NCBI RefSeq assembly: GCF_037325665.1
Contig: NC_090245.1
Coordinates: 47,586,851 to 47,650,850 of the forward strand
Direction: 5' to 3'
DNA: 64,000 nt
From: Littorina saxatilis
Lineage: Eukaryota; Mollusca; Gastropoda; Littorinimorpha; Littorinidae
In this document: piece by piece, positions 38,208 through 48,014 of the stretch
Numbering within the stretch: position 1 is the stretch's first letter
How the letters are laid out: every line of letters begins with the position of its first letter
Position numbers and translations under genes: made by a program
The notes under the pieces: model-generated
The model's database searches: none
Seen by the model: the letters and a program-made list of their open reading frames with translations, nothing else
What the model was told of the DNA's origin: nothing

Positions 38208-38542
38208 CGCATGTGCGTATGCACACACTAACACATGCACACACTCACATGCACACGTTCGGCGAGAGATTTATTTCTCAGAGTCAACTTTGTGTGCAGA
38301 CTCTCCTCGGTGTCCGAAAATATATATATCATAATGTTGTGCAGTGCATGCGATCACGGATCAGTGCAATGCAGATGACCTGCCCTGAGATCACAAACAT
38401 TCTCCAAAACATCCAATTATTCGAGTTACTGACATCATCAACGTATGACAGAGCTACAAATACCTTTTATTTGTTCCAATACCAACTTGAGGTTGTCTTC
38501 CAGGTTTTTGAAGATGTTGACATGAGATCCTGCGGCTGCCAT
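26477..38542 (-). CDS. CCNDBP1: Cyclin-D1-binding protein 1 (GCIP family), complete gene
   Basis: Ten exons on the minus strand join in phase: 38542-38464, 36574-36512, 36115-36036, 35225-35144, 34567-34474, 33387-33317, 31547-31471, 29401-29105, 27647-27601 and 26579-26477 (stop at 26479-26477). All have GT-AG junctions and together give 330 residues (human CCNDBP1 has about 360). Conserved stretches include LVRVFYSLPKSQG with LTLRKSLQRAV (about 90-112) and HVAQLDDLSD plus SLYAPIDHT (about 248-280), matching VAQLDD and SIYPP in the human protein as I recall it. An acidic loop, GEEEEGGGE, lies near residue 195. The family binds D-type cyclins and acts as a helix-loop-helix-like regulator without a basic DNA-binding region, in cytoplasm and nucleus. 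The ATG (MAAAGSHVN) lies 310 bp from the PDCD5 start. Introns hold SINEs, a LINE, a TIR element and several minisatellites. Confidence 0.9.
26612..26950 (-). mobile_element. SINE, minus orientation, in the last intron of CCNDBP1
   Basis: The 3' tail appears as AAT repeats (26612-26637) followed by the reverse complement of a GCGCTATATAAGC end. The body includes CCCATTGCTGGGAAACTTGG (shared with 13240-13270) and a GGTGACACATGGGTGG block shared with the SINE at 30083. The tRNA head is mostly lost. Confidence 0.65.
27179..27326. repeat. Foldback repeat, copy 1
   Basis: Arms CGTTATTTGCATTTTTGACC (from 27179) and GGTCAGAAATACAATTAAAACG (to 27326) pair. The same arms occur at 50712-50854. The flanks at 27400-27475 (TTTCAACTAGCCGCCTAAAT, CTGACGTCACAT) recur inverted near 50600-50645, so both belong to one element family. 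Confidence 0.65.
27793..27957. mobile_element. MITE-like element with CAGGGCTG ends
   Basis: Inverted ends CAGGGCTG (27793) and CAGCCCTG (to 27957) frame 165 bp, with further pairing inside (GGTTGAAATC against TTTCAACC). A related, less complete copy is at 10072-10186. Confidence 0.55.
28303..28718 (+). mobile_element. tRNA-headed SINE in CCNDBP1 intron 8
   Basis: Box A TAGCTCAGTTGG lies at about 28315 and box B-like GAGTTCGATCCCA near 28367. The next segment matches the SINE at 3101. From about 28460 it carries a different body (GATCCCACGATTGAC, CCCGTGTGACTTGGAATAA), also seen inverted at 5890-6240. It ends in TGAT repeats. Confidence 0.8.
28719..28970 (-). repeat. Three decayed copies of the CCNDBP1 exon 8 end plus donor
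   Basis: Copies near 28719-28758, 28839-28882 and 28921-28970 repeat AGCAGTGTGGTCGAT, then GGGGCGTAGAGACT-type sequence. This is the last ~35 bases of exon 8 (29105-29140) read on the plus strand, together with the donor side (CTAACAG or CTGACAG). Intervening sequence is GACA-rich. Confidence 0.8.
29404..30070 (-). repeat. Minisatellite carrying the CCNDBP1 exon 8 acceptor and exon start (about 62-bp unit, ten copies)
   Basis: Ten copies follow the true acceptor. On the minus strand each reads GTGTGCAG, then ATCTTGAACAACGAGGGTCG (the first ~20 bases of exon 8), then a short spacer with AACATCC/GGATGTT and CACTGTAAAGTG. The exon phrase recurs near 29452, 29520, 29585, 29652, 29717, 29780, 29841, 29903, 29967 and 30029. 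Most copies keep AG just before the exon phrase. The copy nearest the SINE border can be read in frame into a TAA after about 14 codons. Confidence 0.9.
30083..30955 (-). mobile_element. tRNA-headed SINE split by a later insertion
   Basis: On the minus strand the head has box A TAGCTCAGTTGG (30935-30946) and box B GGTTCGAATCC (near 30278-30288). The insertion at 30306-30908 separates the two. The 3' end reads CGACGTTAAACACCAAATAA plus AAGA repeats. Removing the insertion and one target copy joins the tRNA-like head. Confidence 0.85.
30306..30908 (-). mobile_element. TIR element inserted in a SINE head; hAT-like protein tail
   Basis: Perfect 15-bp inverted ends (CAGACCTGTTTACCC at 30306, complement to 30908) are flanked by the 6-bp duplication CACAAG (30300-30305, 30909-30914). 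A minus-strand frame of about 60 codons (about 30537-30720) includes SYETLESLLVVKSR and SREALDTLKKAYYKQ before a stop. The spacing of K, R and LL loosely recalls the C-terminal dimerisation region of hAT transposases, but hAT elements normally make 8-bp duplications, so the family is open. It is too short to be autonomous. Confidence 0.75.
30960..31460. other. CCNDBP1 intron sequence, no further feature
   Basis: Between the split SINE and exon 7 nothing beyond AT-rich sequence was recognised. Confidence 0.4.
31561..33190. repeat. 21-bp minisatellite with 420-bp higher-order copy
   Basis: Units of TCACACACTGAGATACAAACA start 13 bp from the acceptor of CCNDBP1 exon 7. About 60 copies are present. 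A variant block (CCATGCACAGACAAACATCC, CACTGTCTGACAAACATG) occurs at 32571-32745 and again, 420 bp later, at 32991-33180, so a higher-order duplication took place. Because 21 is a multiple of three and the unit lacks stops in several frames, long false open frames appear on both strands. Confidence 0.95.
33553..34335 (+). mobile_element. Interspersed repeat with subterminal inverted repeats, copy 1
   Basis: The 783-bp element starts GACTCACATGC (33553) and ends near GCATGTGAGTC (34304-34314), which is its exact complement. Inside are many CAAGGTCA direct and inverted units. A near-identical copy lies in opposite orientation at 53229-53984. This copy has about 57 extra bases near 34247-34303. 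No protein frame is seen, so it is a non-autonomous element of unknown class. Confidence 0.8.
34362..34440. repeat. (CA)n microsatellite
   Basis: About 31 CA units lie beside CCNDBP1 exon 5 on its donor side. Confidence 0.95.
34642..34790 (-). repeat. Duplicate of CCNDBP1 exon 5 acceptor plus ATC-type repeats
   Basis: CTGCAGGCTTTTATGCAGCG plus TCAGTCCTGTACACATCATC at 34642-34683 repeats the exon 5 start and acceptor (34542-34583) with one or two changes, about 100 bp upstream in gene direction. ATC/GTC trinucleotide runs flank both copies. Confidence 0.85.
35334..35690. repeat. Compound (GT)n and (GA)n microsatellite
   Basis: (GT)n at 35334-35400 is followed by pure (GA)n at about 35427-35485 and interrupted GA-rich sequence to 35690, in CCNDBP1 intron 3. 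The serine/leucine- and arginine/glutamate-rich frames here are artefacts. Confidence 0.95.
36645..36730. repeat. (CT)n microsatellite abutting a LINE
   Basis: About 43 CT units end exactly where the LINE fragment at 36731 begins. Confidence 0.95.
36731..38030 (+). mobile_element. 5'-truncated non-LTR retrotransposon (jockey/CR1-like reverse transcriptase)
   Basis: An open frame from 36731 to the stop at 37667 encodes the palm and thumb of a LINE reverse transcriptase: YGVPQGSVLGPLLFSIYVND, then FADDTTI (catalytic DD), HKVLGVKIDNNLSWHDHI, and a C-terminal part with LPFQKRLMYNKGVIMHKVM. About 310 codons have no break, so the copy is fairly young. The 5' half is missing. The 3' UTR ends with AATAAA and TTGTC pentamers (37987-38018), then CT units. 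It lies in CCNDBP1 intron 1, antisense to that gene. The clade is a judgement from motif style. Confidence 0.85.
38035..38203 (+). mobile_element. Second LINE 3' end in tandem, with (CT)n
   Basis: The segment TTTAGGGCGAGGG, CCAGATGCAAAAAAGTATAC, TTACCCTCGTAAAATAAAG repeats the 3' end of the LINE just upstream (37928-37994) with changes, then runs into (CT)n (38136-38203). Only about 100 bp of element is present. Confidence 0.75.
38257..38318 (+). mobile_element. SINE body fragment
   Basis: TTCGGCGAGAGATTTATTTC to CTCCTCGGTGTCCGAA matches 3178-3240 of the SINE at 3101. Head and tail are missing. Confidence 0.7.
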
Positions 38543-38852
38543 GATGAAGGATTGACGAAACTAGCAGGGGAAACAAGTCTACAACACCAACTGTAGGTGA
38601 TCAGCCAAAAATAGTCAACAAGCCTAAATATGACTCAGTAATATAACCCACCACCAATCAAATCATAATTAATATAGATAAAATAAGGTCAGAGGATATA
38701 AAACCCACACAAGGTACTCATAAATTACAGATCCGCGTCATTTTTCGTAAATATTTGAGACAGTTTAATTTCTAGTGAATTTCAAGAGTAATCAATTTTT
38801 GGGCATCACCGGGAAGGAAAGTAACTCTGGTTACTAGGTTTTACATTTCATC
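38543..38852. promoter_or_regulatory. Probable bidirectional promoter of CCNDBP1 and PDCD5
   Basis: Only 310 bp separate the two start codons, which point away from each other, so both 5' UTRs and the core promoter must fit here unless untranslated exons lie further out. No TATA box at a usual position or CpG-rich core is obvious. This is inferred from gene order. Confidence 0.6.
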
Positions 38853-41800
38853 ATGGCTGACGACGACGGACTAGATGCGATCAGACAGAGAAGACTGGCG
38901 GAGCTGCAAGGCCAGCAAGGAGATTTTTCGGTATACATTTTTTTCATGGCATTGTTACTTGATAGATAACCGTAAGTATTGAGACCCGCGTATATGGTGG
39001 GGGTGCTTCCACGCTGACTGTAGGTAAGAACTGAACGTATGAGAAAATGCACCTGTAGGCCTAGACTAAAAAGACGCATGTTTGGCCTGAACTTGTTTCA
39101 AAAGTACCAGTTGTTTGTTCCAGGTGTATGATTCATTGTTACCCTGAGTCACATTCTAAAAATTGGTTATCAGGCTTTCGAATGTAAGAAGCTTTAAATC
39201 TTTTTGGAATTTTTTTAGTTGAGCAATTTGGAGGTCTGCTTGTTTTGCACTAAATAAGGCCAATAAATAAAGTTCCACGATTCCTCGATCGACAATAATT
39301 TTTCCTGCCGAATATAGAACTTTTTCTTTTACCCTTCAATAGCTAATCAAAAATTCAAAAATGACAAAACTCGGTTTTACACACTTGACAAGAAAAGGTA
39401 TCCGACATTCAGGGGTCACAATTTGTATGATTTAATTCCGGCCAATAAAATCCATGTATGCCCCTGTGTATATATATTAAGAACAAGCACTTCAATTTTG
39501 TTTAAATGTAGACCAGCAAACACTGCTGAACATCGCTGATAAAATTACGCAATTGTTCTCAATAGAATCTGTGTAGTCAACTTTAACTCAGGATTACCTC
39601 AGTAGTTCTTGGAGAACACAATTCTAATTTCTGTCATCTGTCACATGTGTCAGTTATCTGTTACAAAACACAGGCTCTCCAAAAAGTCCCTTTTACTAGT
39701 TCTAGGCAGCTGTTCAGAACCATTGCTAACACTCTCACTGTTCTGAGTAAGGTATCTGATGCTAATTTGATTCTTTCACATCATGCAGTTAGTGAGTTAC
39801 TAGTACTACAGTGACAATTCTCTGATTCAGTGGTACATTTGTTGAAAGAAATCTTAACAAATGGTTGGGTGACTGTGTGTGTAAACTGTAACATTGAGAT
39901 TCATTTCTGAAAGTTTACAAAGTGCAGTACAATGGAAGATTTTGGTAATGTGTTTTGTTGCGTGTGCACAAAAATGTTTCAGCAAGTGTGCATGTGGGGG
40001 GAACTAGGGGAGATCTGTCAGTGAAAAAAGAATGTGAGAGTTGAAGATGTTGACGAGTTTGTGGATATGCTTATAGCAGGGTAACTCACAGGCAGCCCAG
40101 CAGCAGGCGGAGCGAGCCAAGCAGCAGCAGGAGTTCAAGGACACACTGCTGACACAATGTCTCGACCAGGGAGCACGTGCACGATGTGAGTCATGCTTGT
40201 CACTGCTTTACTTTGACAGTGCACACAATGGGCGGTTCTGGTGAGGTTATGCCCCCTCTTTCTTTCGGCTGGTAACTGGTGCCACCTCGCGGCAAGATCA
40301 CACGAGAAAGGAAAAAAAACTTGCATTGGTCCCAAATAGCATATCGGTTTGGCAACAGTTTGTGTGTAAGTTGTGCATTTTATACGGTAAACAGACAATG
40401 GTCGGTTCTGGTGGGGTTATGCCCCTTCTTTCTTTCGGCTGGTAACTGGCGCCACCTCGCGGCAAGATTACAGGAGTTGTCTCGCGTTATCACCCCAGAA
40501 GCGCTCATTGTTCTCATGTTGTGTGTGTGTGGTGTTTTTTAAATTTTTATAGATATGATAACCAAAGGGAAGTAAGCGCTCTAAATGCATACGACATATG
40601 TAATGGAGTAAGCGAGAGTTATCCAGAACCAATCTTCTGGCACCTGAGAGAATAACAAGCATTGAAATGAACAAGCGAATTCTTCAGTTCATTATTGACT
40701 GTACATAAATAAGTACTGTATGTATCACAGATGGTAACTCAAATTTTCATGAATGTAGTGTCACTATCATGTGCAACCAGTCTTGCCTTTACAGGAACAA
40801 GGTATGGCAAGCAACAACTGATACTGTTATTATAAGTTAATTATCTGTATTAGAACAAACTGTTATTCAGCCTGTATATCACAGAAAGCTGTTTGGTCTG
40901 TTTCATGACATACTTTGTGTGGTGTGAACTAAACTCCATCATGTTTCAAGTATTTAGTTCTGATAGTGATACGACTTACCAGGTACAGTGTATTCGGGAA
41001 CGTTTTCTGTGCAATACTGTTGTCTTTCTGTCAGTTTGCACCAATTTTAAGCAGTATTGCTGTGTATAATCAGGGTTCGTACAGGTCATGGAAAACCTGG
41101 AAAGTCATGGAATTTGATTTTTAATTTTCCAGGCCTGGAAAGTCATGGAATTTCAATTCAAGTCATGGAAAGTCATGGAATTTAACAAAAATAAGAAAGA
41201 AAAAAAATTAACCTTTAGCACGCCAGCGGCTATTTTTAGTCGCCCAGCCATCCCCCCCCCCCCTTTGCCAGCCAGCAGCGATTTGCGTCGCCAGCACAAG
41301 GCTCGTTCGTATGACCAACTTCTCGTTCGTATTTGCATACGAGAATAACGGCACTTGAGCCAAAGCGAGGCTCACTTCCTTCCGTTATCTCGTCGTGTCG
41401 TCTGCGCTGCATTTGAGTCGGTTTCGTCGAAGTTTTCTGCTTTTGTTTTTGCATCGATAAAGTACTTTAGCGCTTCGACAAGCAAGATGGAGGATGATGA
41501 GTTTGAAACTTTCTTTCGAGTTGTTTCTTGACAACAAAAAGTATGCGGAATTGGAACGAATTACCAAGGAAGATCTTCGCAATGAACTGTGTATCGCGGT
41601 GAAAAAAATGACAGTTCGTCAAGTCACAGTGACGGTTACGAAACGGAATTTACGAAAGTGCAGATGGATACAAACAGTGGCTGGTCCAGTCACAGGCGGA
41701 AGGTATCGTTCACTGGACCACTACTTTCAAAGTCTTTCTATGAAAGTAGTGGTCCAGTGAACGATACCTTCCGCCTGTGGTCCAGTTTAGTGAAATGACA

Positions 41801-44800
41801 GGACCAGCAAACATTACCGATAATCTGACTGCGTAGCAAATGCTTGACTTACTTGTCGAAGAGACACTGCGTAGAAACTGACTCAAATTCAGTGCAAAGC
41901 AAGCCAGTGTCAAAACTGGCAGTGACAAGACGTAAAAAGTTTGCGTGTTCGGAAATGGCGACCTGTGGATCTAGTCATGGAAAATGTTATTGAGGCTCAT
42001 GGAAAGTCATGGAAAAGTCATGGAATTTTGTTTCTAAAAACCAGTGGGGACCCTGTATAATGCTTGCTTCTGTGTGTCCTTGTCACTGTCCAGTGGCCAA
42101 CATCAAGGTGGCCAAGCCAGAGAAAGCTGCCATGGTGGAGAGTATGATCGTCCGCATGGCACAGGGTGGACAGCTGGCCGGCAAGGTCAGTCGTCATACC
42201 ACTCATTCAGTCACTCCACACCACTCACATAATCACACCATAATATCACTCACACAGTCACAACATATCACTCACACAGTTACACCATACCACTCACACA
42301 GTCACACCATATCAATCACATAATCACACCATATCACTCAGTCTTGCCATATGACTCACACCACATCACTCGCACAGTCACACCATATCCCTCACATAAT
42401 CACACCATATCACTCACACAGTCACACCATCACAGGCACACCACATCATACACACAGTCACACCATATCACAGTCACACCATATCACTCACACAGTCACA
42501 TACCGTACACACAGTCGCACCATATCATACTCACACAGTCACACCATATCATACTCACACCATATCATACTCGCACAGTCACACCATATAATACTCACAC
42601 AGTCACATCATACCGTACACACAGTCACATCATATCACGCACACAGTCGCATCATACCTTACTATATCACACACACGGTCACATCATATCACAGTCACAT
42701 CACATCACAGTCACACCATATCATACACACAGTCACACCATATCACTGTCACACCATATACACATAGTCACACCATATACACAGTCACACCATATACACA
42801 CAGTCACACCATATCACAGTCAATATACACAGTCACACCATATCACAGTCACTAAACACAGTCACATCACAGTCACACCATATACACACAGTCACACATA
42901 TCACAGTCACTACACACAGTCACACCATATCACAGTCACTACACACAGTCACATCATATCACAGTCACACCATACCACAGTCACACTATATCACACACAC
43001 AGTCACAACATATCATAGTTACACTATATCAGACACACAGTCACACCATATCGCTCACACAATCACACCATATCACATCAGTTATGTTTGTTTTTTTAAC
43101 TTGATGTAATCTGTTAACAGATTTTTTTCTGCAAAAGTGGGATTGATGTGCATTTGACATTCTGTTGTAGTGTTCATACAGAATGTTGATGTTTATTCCC
43201 ACAGATGAATGAAGAGACATTGAAAGGCTTGCTGGAAACAATAAGTGAACGTACTCAGAAGAAGACAACTGTCAAGGTTGGTCATTTACGAGCTCATGAG
43301 TGCTGTGCTTGTGTCATGTATATGTGGGCCACATAAGTTGCAGCTCACATGAAGGGGGGGTTGGGAACCATCACGCAAACACCAGTTGTCCTTTCACAAC
43401 TTTATTCCACTACCTAGAACCTAAATGACATAAGATATACGATATAAGTACACACGTCATAAAACAATAACATACACAAATTATCAAGTGCATTAGAGCA
43501 TAATTATAAACATTAAAATGACAAGCAATACTAAAAACAATGTTAACCGGAACAAAAGAAATATGAAAGTAGTAAGGTATCCTGTCAAAAAAAGGAAAAT
43601 ATTAAGAAGTCAGCATTTCAGGGAAAAGTTTATGAACCGAGTCATAGTTATGAGTCCCTTGCTGCCATGGTTTAGGTTTAAGCACGCTCGACCAAAATTC
43701 ACGTCCAAAATTACCAGGGGACAGAAATAGTTTGCGGTCGCATAAAGCATGTGACTGTGTACTTCCCTACCATCGCCGGACTTTATACCTAGCATGTTAT
43801 GTGATGGGGACAAGGGTACCAGTCAAACCAACAATGCATTAGAATGATATTATAATTCCAGGGTCACCAAGAGTACTTCATTTGGGGAAATTATGAGACT
43901 CATGAGCGGGTAATAAAAACCAATAACTGCATGAAAGGACGCAGCGAGTGCACAATAGTACAAGGCATAACCAATAACAGGAAAAAGAATAAAGCTCTCA
44001 TTACATTGTTTCGTAAGAAACAGACAAAAAAGTTAGAGTCCATTGGAGCTATCAAGGACATATAACCCTTGCATGGAAAGGGGAATAACATGGACGAATA
44101 ACCACAACGCAATAACTGCATGAACGGATGCAGTGGTTACATGGTAGTACAAGGCATACTTCATAAAAGAAAACAGGAACAAAAAACCTCATTACATTGT
44201 TACATAACCAAACAACAACCAACAAAAATAGAGTCCATCAAATACAGAGTGTGCTAAACCTATCAAGGGCATGTGTCATGTAACTATTTCATAAAAAGGG
44301 GAATAACTCATGGGCGACTAAGAAGCAAGCAATAAATGCCTGAATGGGGTTAGCGATCACACCTTAGCCTGAAGCCTTATCAATAACGGGGATAAAAAAC
44401 AACATAATTATAGTCACTAACTAATAAAATACATGTACACAAAAAATACAACGAACCTCGGAGAAAAGGGGATTTGGCCTTTGCTCATGTCATCACTGGC
44501 CGCGCCGCTGTTACTTCCACGTACCCACCATCTGTGGTATAATTATAAGTTCTCATGAAAATCGGGTTCTAACCACCAAACGCCTATTCTTCATGGCCTA
44601 CCACATTCTCCAACCGAAATTCAGCTTTCCAACCCAACATTATGAATGTACTGCTGGATCTCTTTTCTTTAATCATAATACCCTTCACTTTCACGGCATT
44701 CCTAATCTAAACTCTTCTGCCTTCAATATCCTGTCTTCTCCACAACTTCAATCATTATCCGGACTGGCGCTGGTACATGTATGTAATGTACAGATCTCTC

Positions 44801-46587
44801 GCACATACCTTGTGCTCTGAAGTCAGCAAAATACACTTAGTTTGGCTCCACTATTACCCCAACCAAAACAACGATTTCTTCGGCAAACTGACGAGGATTA
44901 GTACGTTCAATTATATTTACAGTAATCCCGCCGACTGACGTACACAGTGTTGGGTCCTGGCTTCATCAGCCTTTATCCCATTATGACAACAAACAAAAAG
45001 AAGGTTTTTCGTCAGCAAACTGGTAATTCTTAGCACATCCCATAATATACATTAGCAGCAAAAATGAAAGCATCCAGTGTTCTAAATTTAACTTCATGGG
45101 CCTTTGTCCCGTTATGCCAACCGCCAAATGAAATAATAGCTTATTTATGTAACACGTGGTCTCTGCCAACCACGCGGTCCCTTTGCGTTAATTCCAACAC
45201 AATTTACCTCACCGTCTCGACCTAAACTCCATTATTGTATCCTCACAAATCTTAACATCGTTATACGGCCCTTGTAAAAATACCCACTACATAGAAATAT
45301 AAACTTGTCTTTCTTCCAGTAAACTCGCCGATCATTGTCTACACAAAAGTCTGGAAACAACATTATAAGATATGTAATTTATTGAAATGCATTATTGTTG
45401 GTAGAAAAATGCGTGTAGACAATTACGTGTACACTGGATGCTTGCTAACTAAATTGCACACCCTGCCTTTTCAAATAAAGTACGAAACCGGTCTGTGCCT
45501 ACCATGTGGTTCCTGGAGCTCAGCTGTACACCCACGTCTTGCCTCTCTAAAGTCGTGGAACCAAAAGAATGCCCGCTACCGAGTTTGGCGGGACTGCGCC
45601 GGCACTGACCACTAGTGGCCAATGGGCAGGCAGTAATTTCAAAGCTCGCTGCGTGTGTGGCAAACAGGTCACTAACTGGGATAGGCGATCGGGGCGCAGC
45701 CCGAATTAACTATGGTACCAGCGTGGATGCTCTTTTAAAGGGGCACTCCTGGGGAAATGTTTATAATTTTAAAAACAATAGTAACATAGGTAAATTGCAT
45801 TCCTTACAATGGCCGGCGGCCACATATGTGTATGTGTGTTTCTGCCTGTGTGTGAGCATGTATGTGTGTGTGTGTGTATATATGTGATTGAATGTGTGAC
45901 TGTGGTGTTCCTACTTCATGCTGGTTTGTGCCTTTATAAAAAAAGCAAGAAATTCATCCGAGGTAGGAAAAGCACCCCCGTTGGTCAAAGGGAAATAACC
46001 ATGCTCACTGCCACCAACTGAGAAGGTTATTTCCCTTTGACCATTAATATGTGCCTCTATAAGTCCTTGTAGAATCTTAATCCACCAATAACTCCCTAAC
46101 CGTGTGTTTGACTGGTCCCAATTTTTGTAAGGACCGTCTCAGGAATGTATAGAACCTGTTCACCAAGTTTGGTGACGATCGGTCTGTTCATTCTTGAGAT
46201 CTATATGCGAACACAAACAATCAAACACATCGACCGAATCCTATACACACCCCTATACCGGGGGTGTAAAAATGTTTGTTTTCATATCTCAGTTAAGTGG
46301 AAAAAAACACCACCAGGCTTGTTGTCGTTTTATGTAAATTTCATGAATATGTCAACAGAAAGAAATCATTGTTTAAACCAAGTGAAAAAAATCTATAATT
46401 TTAAAAGGGCCTGTTCTTCTCATTGGTCAGGGGGGGAGGGGGGGTGTTGTTCAGGTGGAGAAGAATGCTATCTTCTGACCAAAAAAAAGTTGACAAGGGT
46501 GTATATATACATATCAATGTTTCTTCTCTTTTTTTCCAGTTTGACCGCCGCAGGGCAAACATAGATTCTGACGACGAGGACTTCTGA
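38853..46587 (+). CDS. PDCD5: Programmed cell death protein 5, complete gene
   Basis: Five exons join in phase: 38853-38930, 40092-40185, 42094-42185, 43205-43276 and 46540-46587 (stop TGA), giving 127 residues (human PDCD5 has 125). The start MADDDGLDAIRQRRLAELQ matches the PDCD5 N-terminal helix. Exon 2 carries the Q/E-rich helix to LDQGARARL, exon 3 has NIKVAKPEKAAMVESMIVRM, exon 4 ends QKKTTVK, and exon 5 gives FDRRRANIDSDDEDF, the family's typical basic-then-acidic end. PDCD5 is a small three-helix-core protein of cytosol and nucleus linked to apoptosis control, TIP60 and the CCT chaperonin. Introns are long (1.2, 1.9, 1.0 and 3.3 kb) and hold a hAT-like element and a minisatellite. Confidence 0.95.
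40217..40476. repeat. Two-copy tandem duplication in PDCD5 intron 2
   Basis: GGTTCTGGTGRGGTTATGCC with CTTTCTTTCGGCTGGTAACT and GCCACCTCGCGGCAAGAT occurs at about 40229-40306 and again 170 bp later. It starts about 30-45 bp after the exon 2 donor but does not include exon sequence. Confidence 0.8.
41071..42055. mobile_element. hAT-like non-autonomous element in PDCD5 intron 2
   Basis: It starts CAGGGTTCGTAC and ends GGGACCCTG, the CAGGG...CCCTG ends usual in hAT elements. The flanks repeat TATAAT (41065-41070, 42056-42061). If the last TG is counted as target, the duplication is the 8-bp TGTATAAT expected for hAT. Both ends have clusters of AGTCATGGAA repeats. A 39-bp perfect hairpin lies inside at 41691-41779. 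Short frames exist but no transposase. It ends 38 bp before PDCD5 exon 3. Confidence 0.8.
41691..41779. repeat. Perfect 39-bp inverted repeat
   Basis: Arms 41691-41729 and 41741-41779 are exact complements around an 11-base loop. They include GGCGGAAGGTATCGTTCACT. It sits inside the hAT-like element. Confidence 0.9.
42190..43080. repeat. Degenerate minisatellite in PDCD5 intron 3
   Basis: Variable units of the form CACACCATATCACTCACACAGT (about 16-22 bp) begin within some 15-20 bp of the exon 3 donor and run almost to exon 4. Confidence 0.9.
43277..46539. other. PDCD5 intron 4
   Basis: No exon or recognised element covers most of this 3.3-kb intron. At 45983-46000 and 46025-46042 lie perfect 18-bp inverted arms (GGTCAAAGGGAAATAACC) around a 24-base loop. 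They begin a repeat-like segment that continues to about 46290 and ends near CACCCCTATACCGGGGGTG. Confidence 0.5.
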
Positions 46588-48008
46588 CGGCAGCGGGCCG
46601 CTTGACACTCATATATCTGACATGGTGTGGCTTAGCATGTTGCCTGCGTCTGGTTACCCGTCTGCTGGTTCCGTCATGGGACACGCTCTGTCTGTCTGTC
46701 TGGTGGAAAAAACGATTGTTGAGAGTGTGAACACAGAAAATGTGTTAGTTGTTTCATACAGTTTTTGACCTCAGCCTTTTCTTTAGCCATGTGAATAAGG
46801 TTTGGACCTGAGAAGATTGAGTGAGATCTGCTACTTTACAATTACATCACAGAAGCTAGATTTGTAATATTGTATGGGGGTGTGTTCATACGCAGGTGAA
46901 ACCTCAAGCTTTACTAGTTGTAAAACTGTGGCAACTTTGTTTACCAAGAATGAATTAACATTGACACACTCAATTGGCCAGAAAAAAAGTCTGAATAGAC
47001 CTGGTAGCAATGGTGAAACAAAGGATCGATTCAAACGTTTGAATTTAGGTTGCAGCAACTACAGTCAGTTTTATGTGCGAAAGAGATACATTCTGTGTGG
47101 TGTTTAAATTATAGCATGACTGAGTGAATGATTACATACTTTTCTTTGCTATGGAACAAAAGACTGCAGGTGAGGAGAACTAGAACAAGATAACAATGAA
47201 AATGTTCTTGCCAGAAACAAACACCAATACAGAACAACCACACAAAGGACCAATTTCGATCTATATGTCTTCTCCAGCATACCCAGAAGTAAGATAAAAG
47301 GAGAGTTGACAGAAGACATATTCATCCGAACCAGTCCTATTTTGATTGTTCCATGTTGGCGTTTGTTTGTTTCTGGTGAGTACGTTTACATTCTTATCCT
47401 GTTTTACTTTTCTGTCAATTTCTTTGTAATGCCTAAAGAGCCCAACTTGTTTATGGGTCAGTCAAATGCATTTGTAATATCTTGCATATAGTTATGTGGT
47501 TGCTTTGTTATAAAAAGTAACCTGTGACTGCTTGCAGGCGGAAGTTTAACTCTGTGTGTTGATGTAACTGCTTTAGTTTTCCTTCCATGCTAAATGTTGA
47601 GAAAGTTTGAGAGAGAAGAGTGGTGTGAAAATACAGTGTATGGAGATTTGCCATTTCATAGTATTTCTGTGCTTGATTTTGTATTGGTTGTTGATGTTAC
47701 ATGTTTGTGTGTAACTGGTAACATGTGTGAGTGTCTGTGTAAAGAGAGAACAGCATTGCATGCGGCCCTATCAGGCGAAGTCATATGTTCCGACTCAGCA
47801 AGTATCAGGTCAACTTTATTACTCTGCCTTTGGTGGAACAAGCTTGTGCTGTCTATCATAGGGAATTTGCTGCAGCACACACTGACATGGGAGTTTTCAG
47901 TCAACATCAGAATTCTGTCATTGTGTGTAGTGTGACACACTTACATTGGAGTTTTCAGTTATCATTAGCGATGATCAATAGTGGTGCATGTATTATCTCA
48001 GTCCACAA
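46588..48008. other. PDCD5 3' flank
   Basis: The first part should be the PDCD5 3' UTR. No AATAAA close to the stop was noted, so its end is not set. Nothing else is recognised. Confidence 0.4.
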
Positions 48009-48014
48009 CATCAA

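Noticed and set aside
43300-45700. Possible large retroelement in PDCD5 intron 4
   Set aside because: No coding motif, terminal repeat or target duplication could be identified.
46145-46564. 139-codon frame overlapping PDCD5 exon 5
   Set aside because: It is out of frame with the PDCD5 exon and lies in intronic repeat sequence.
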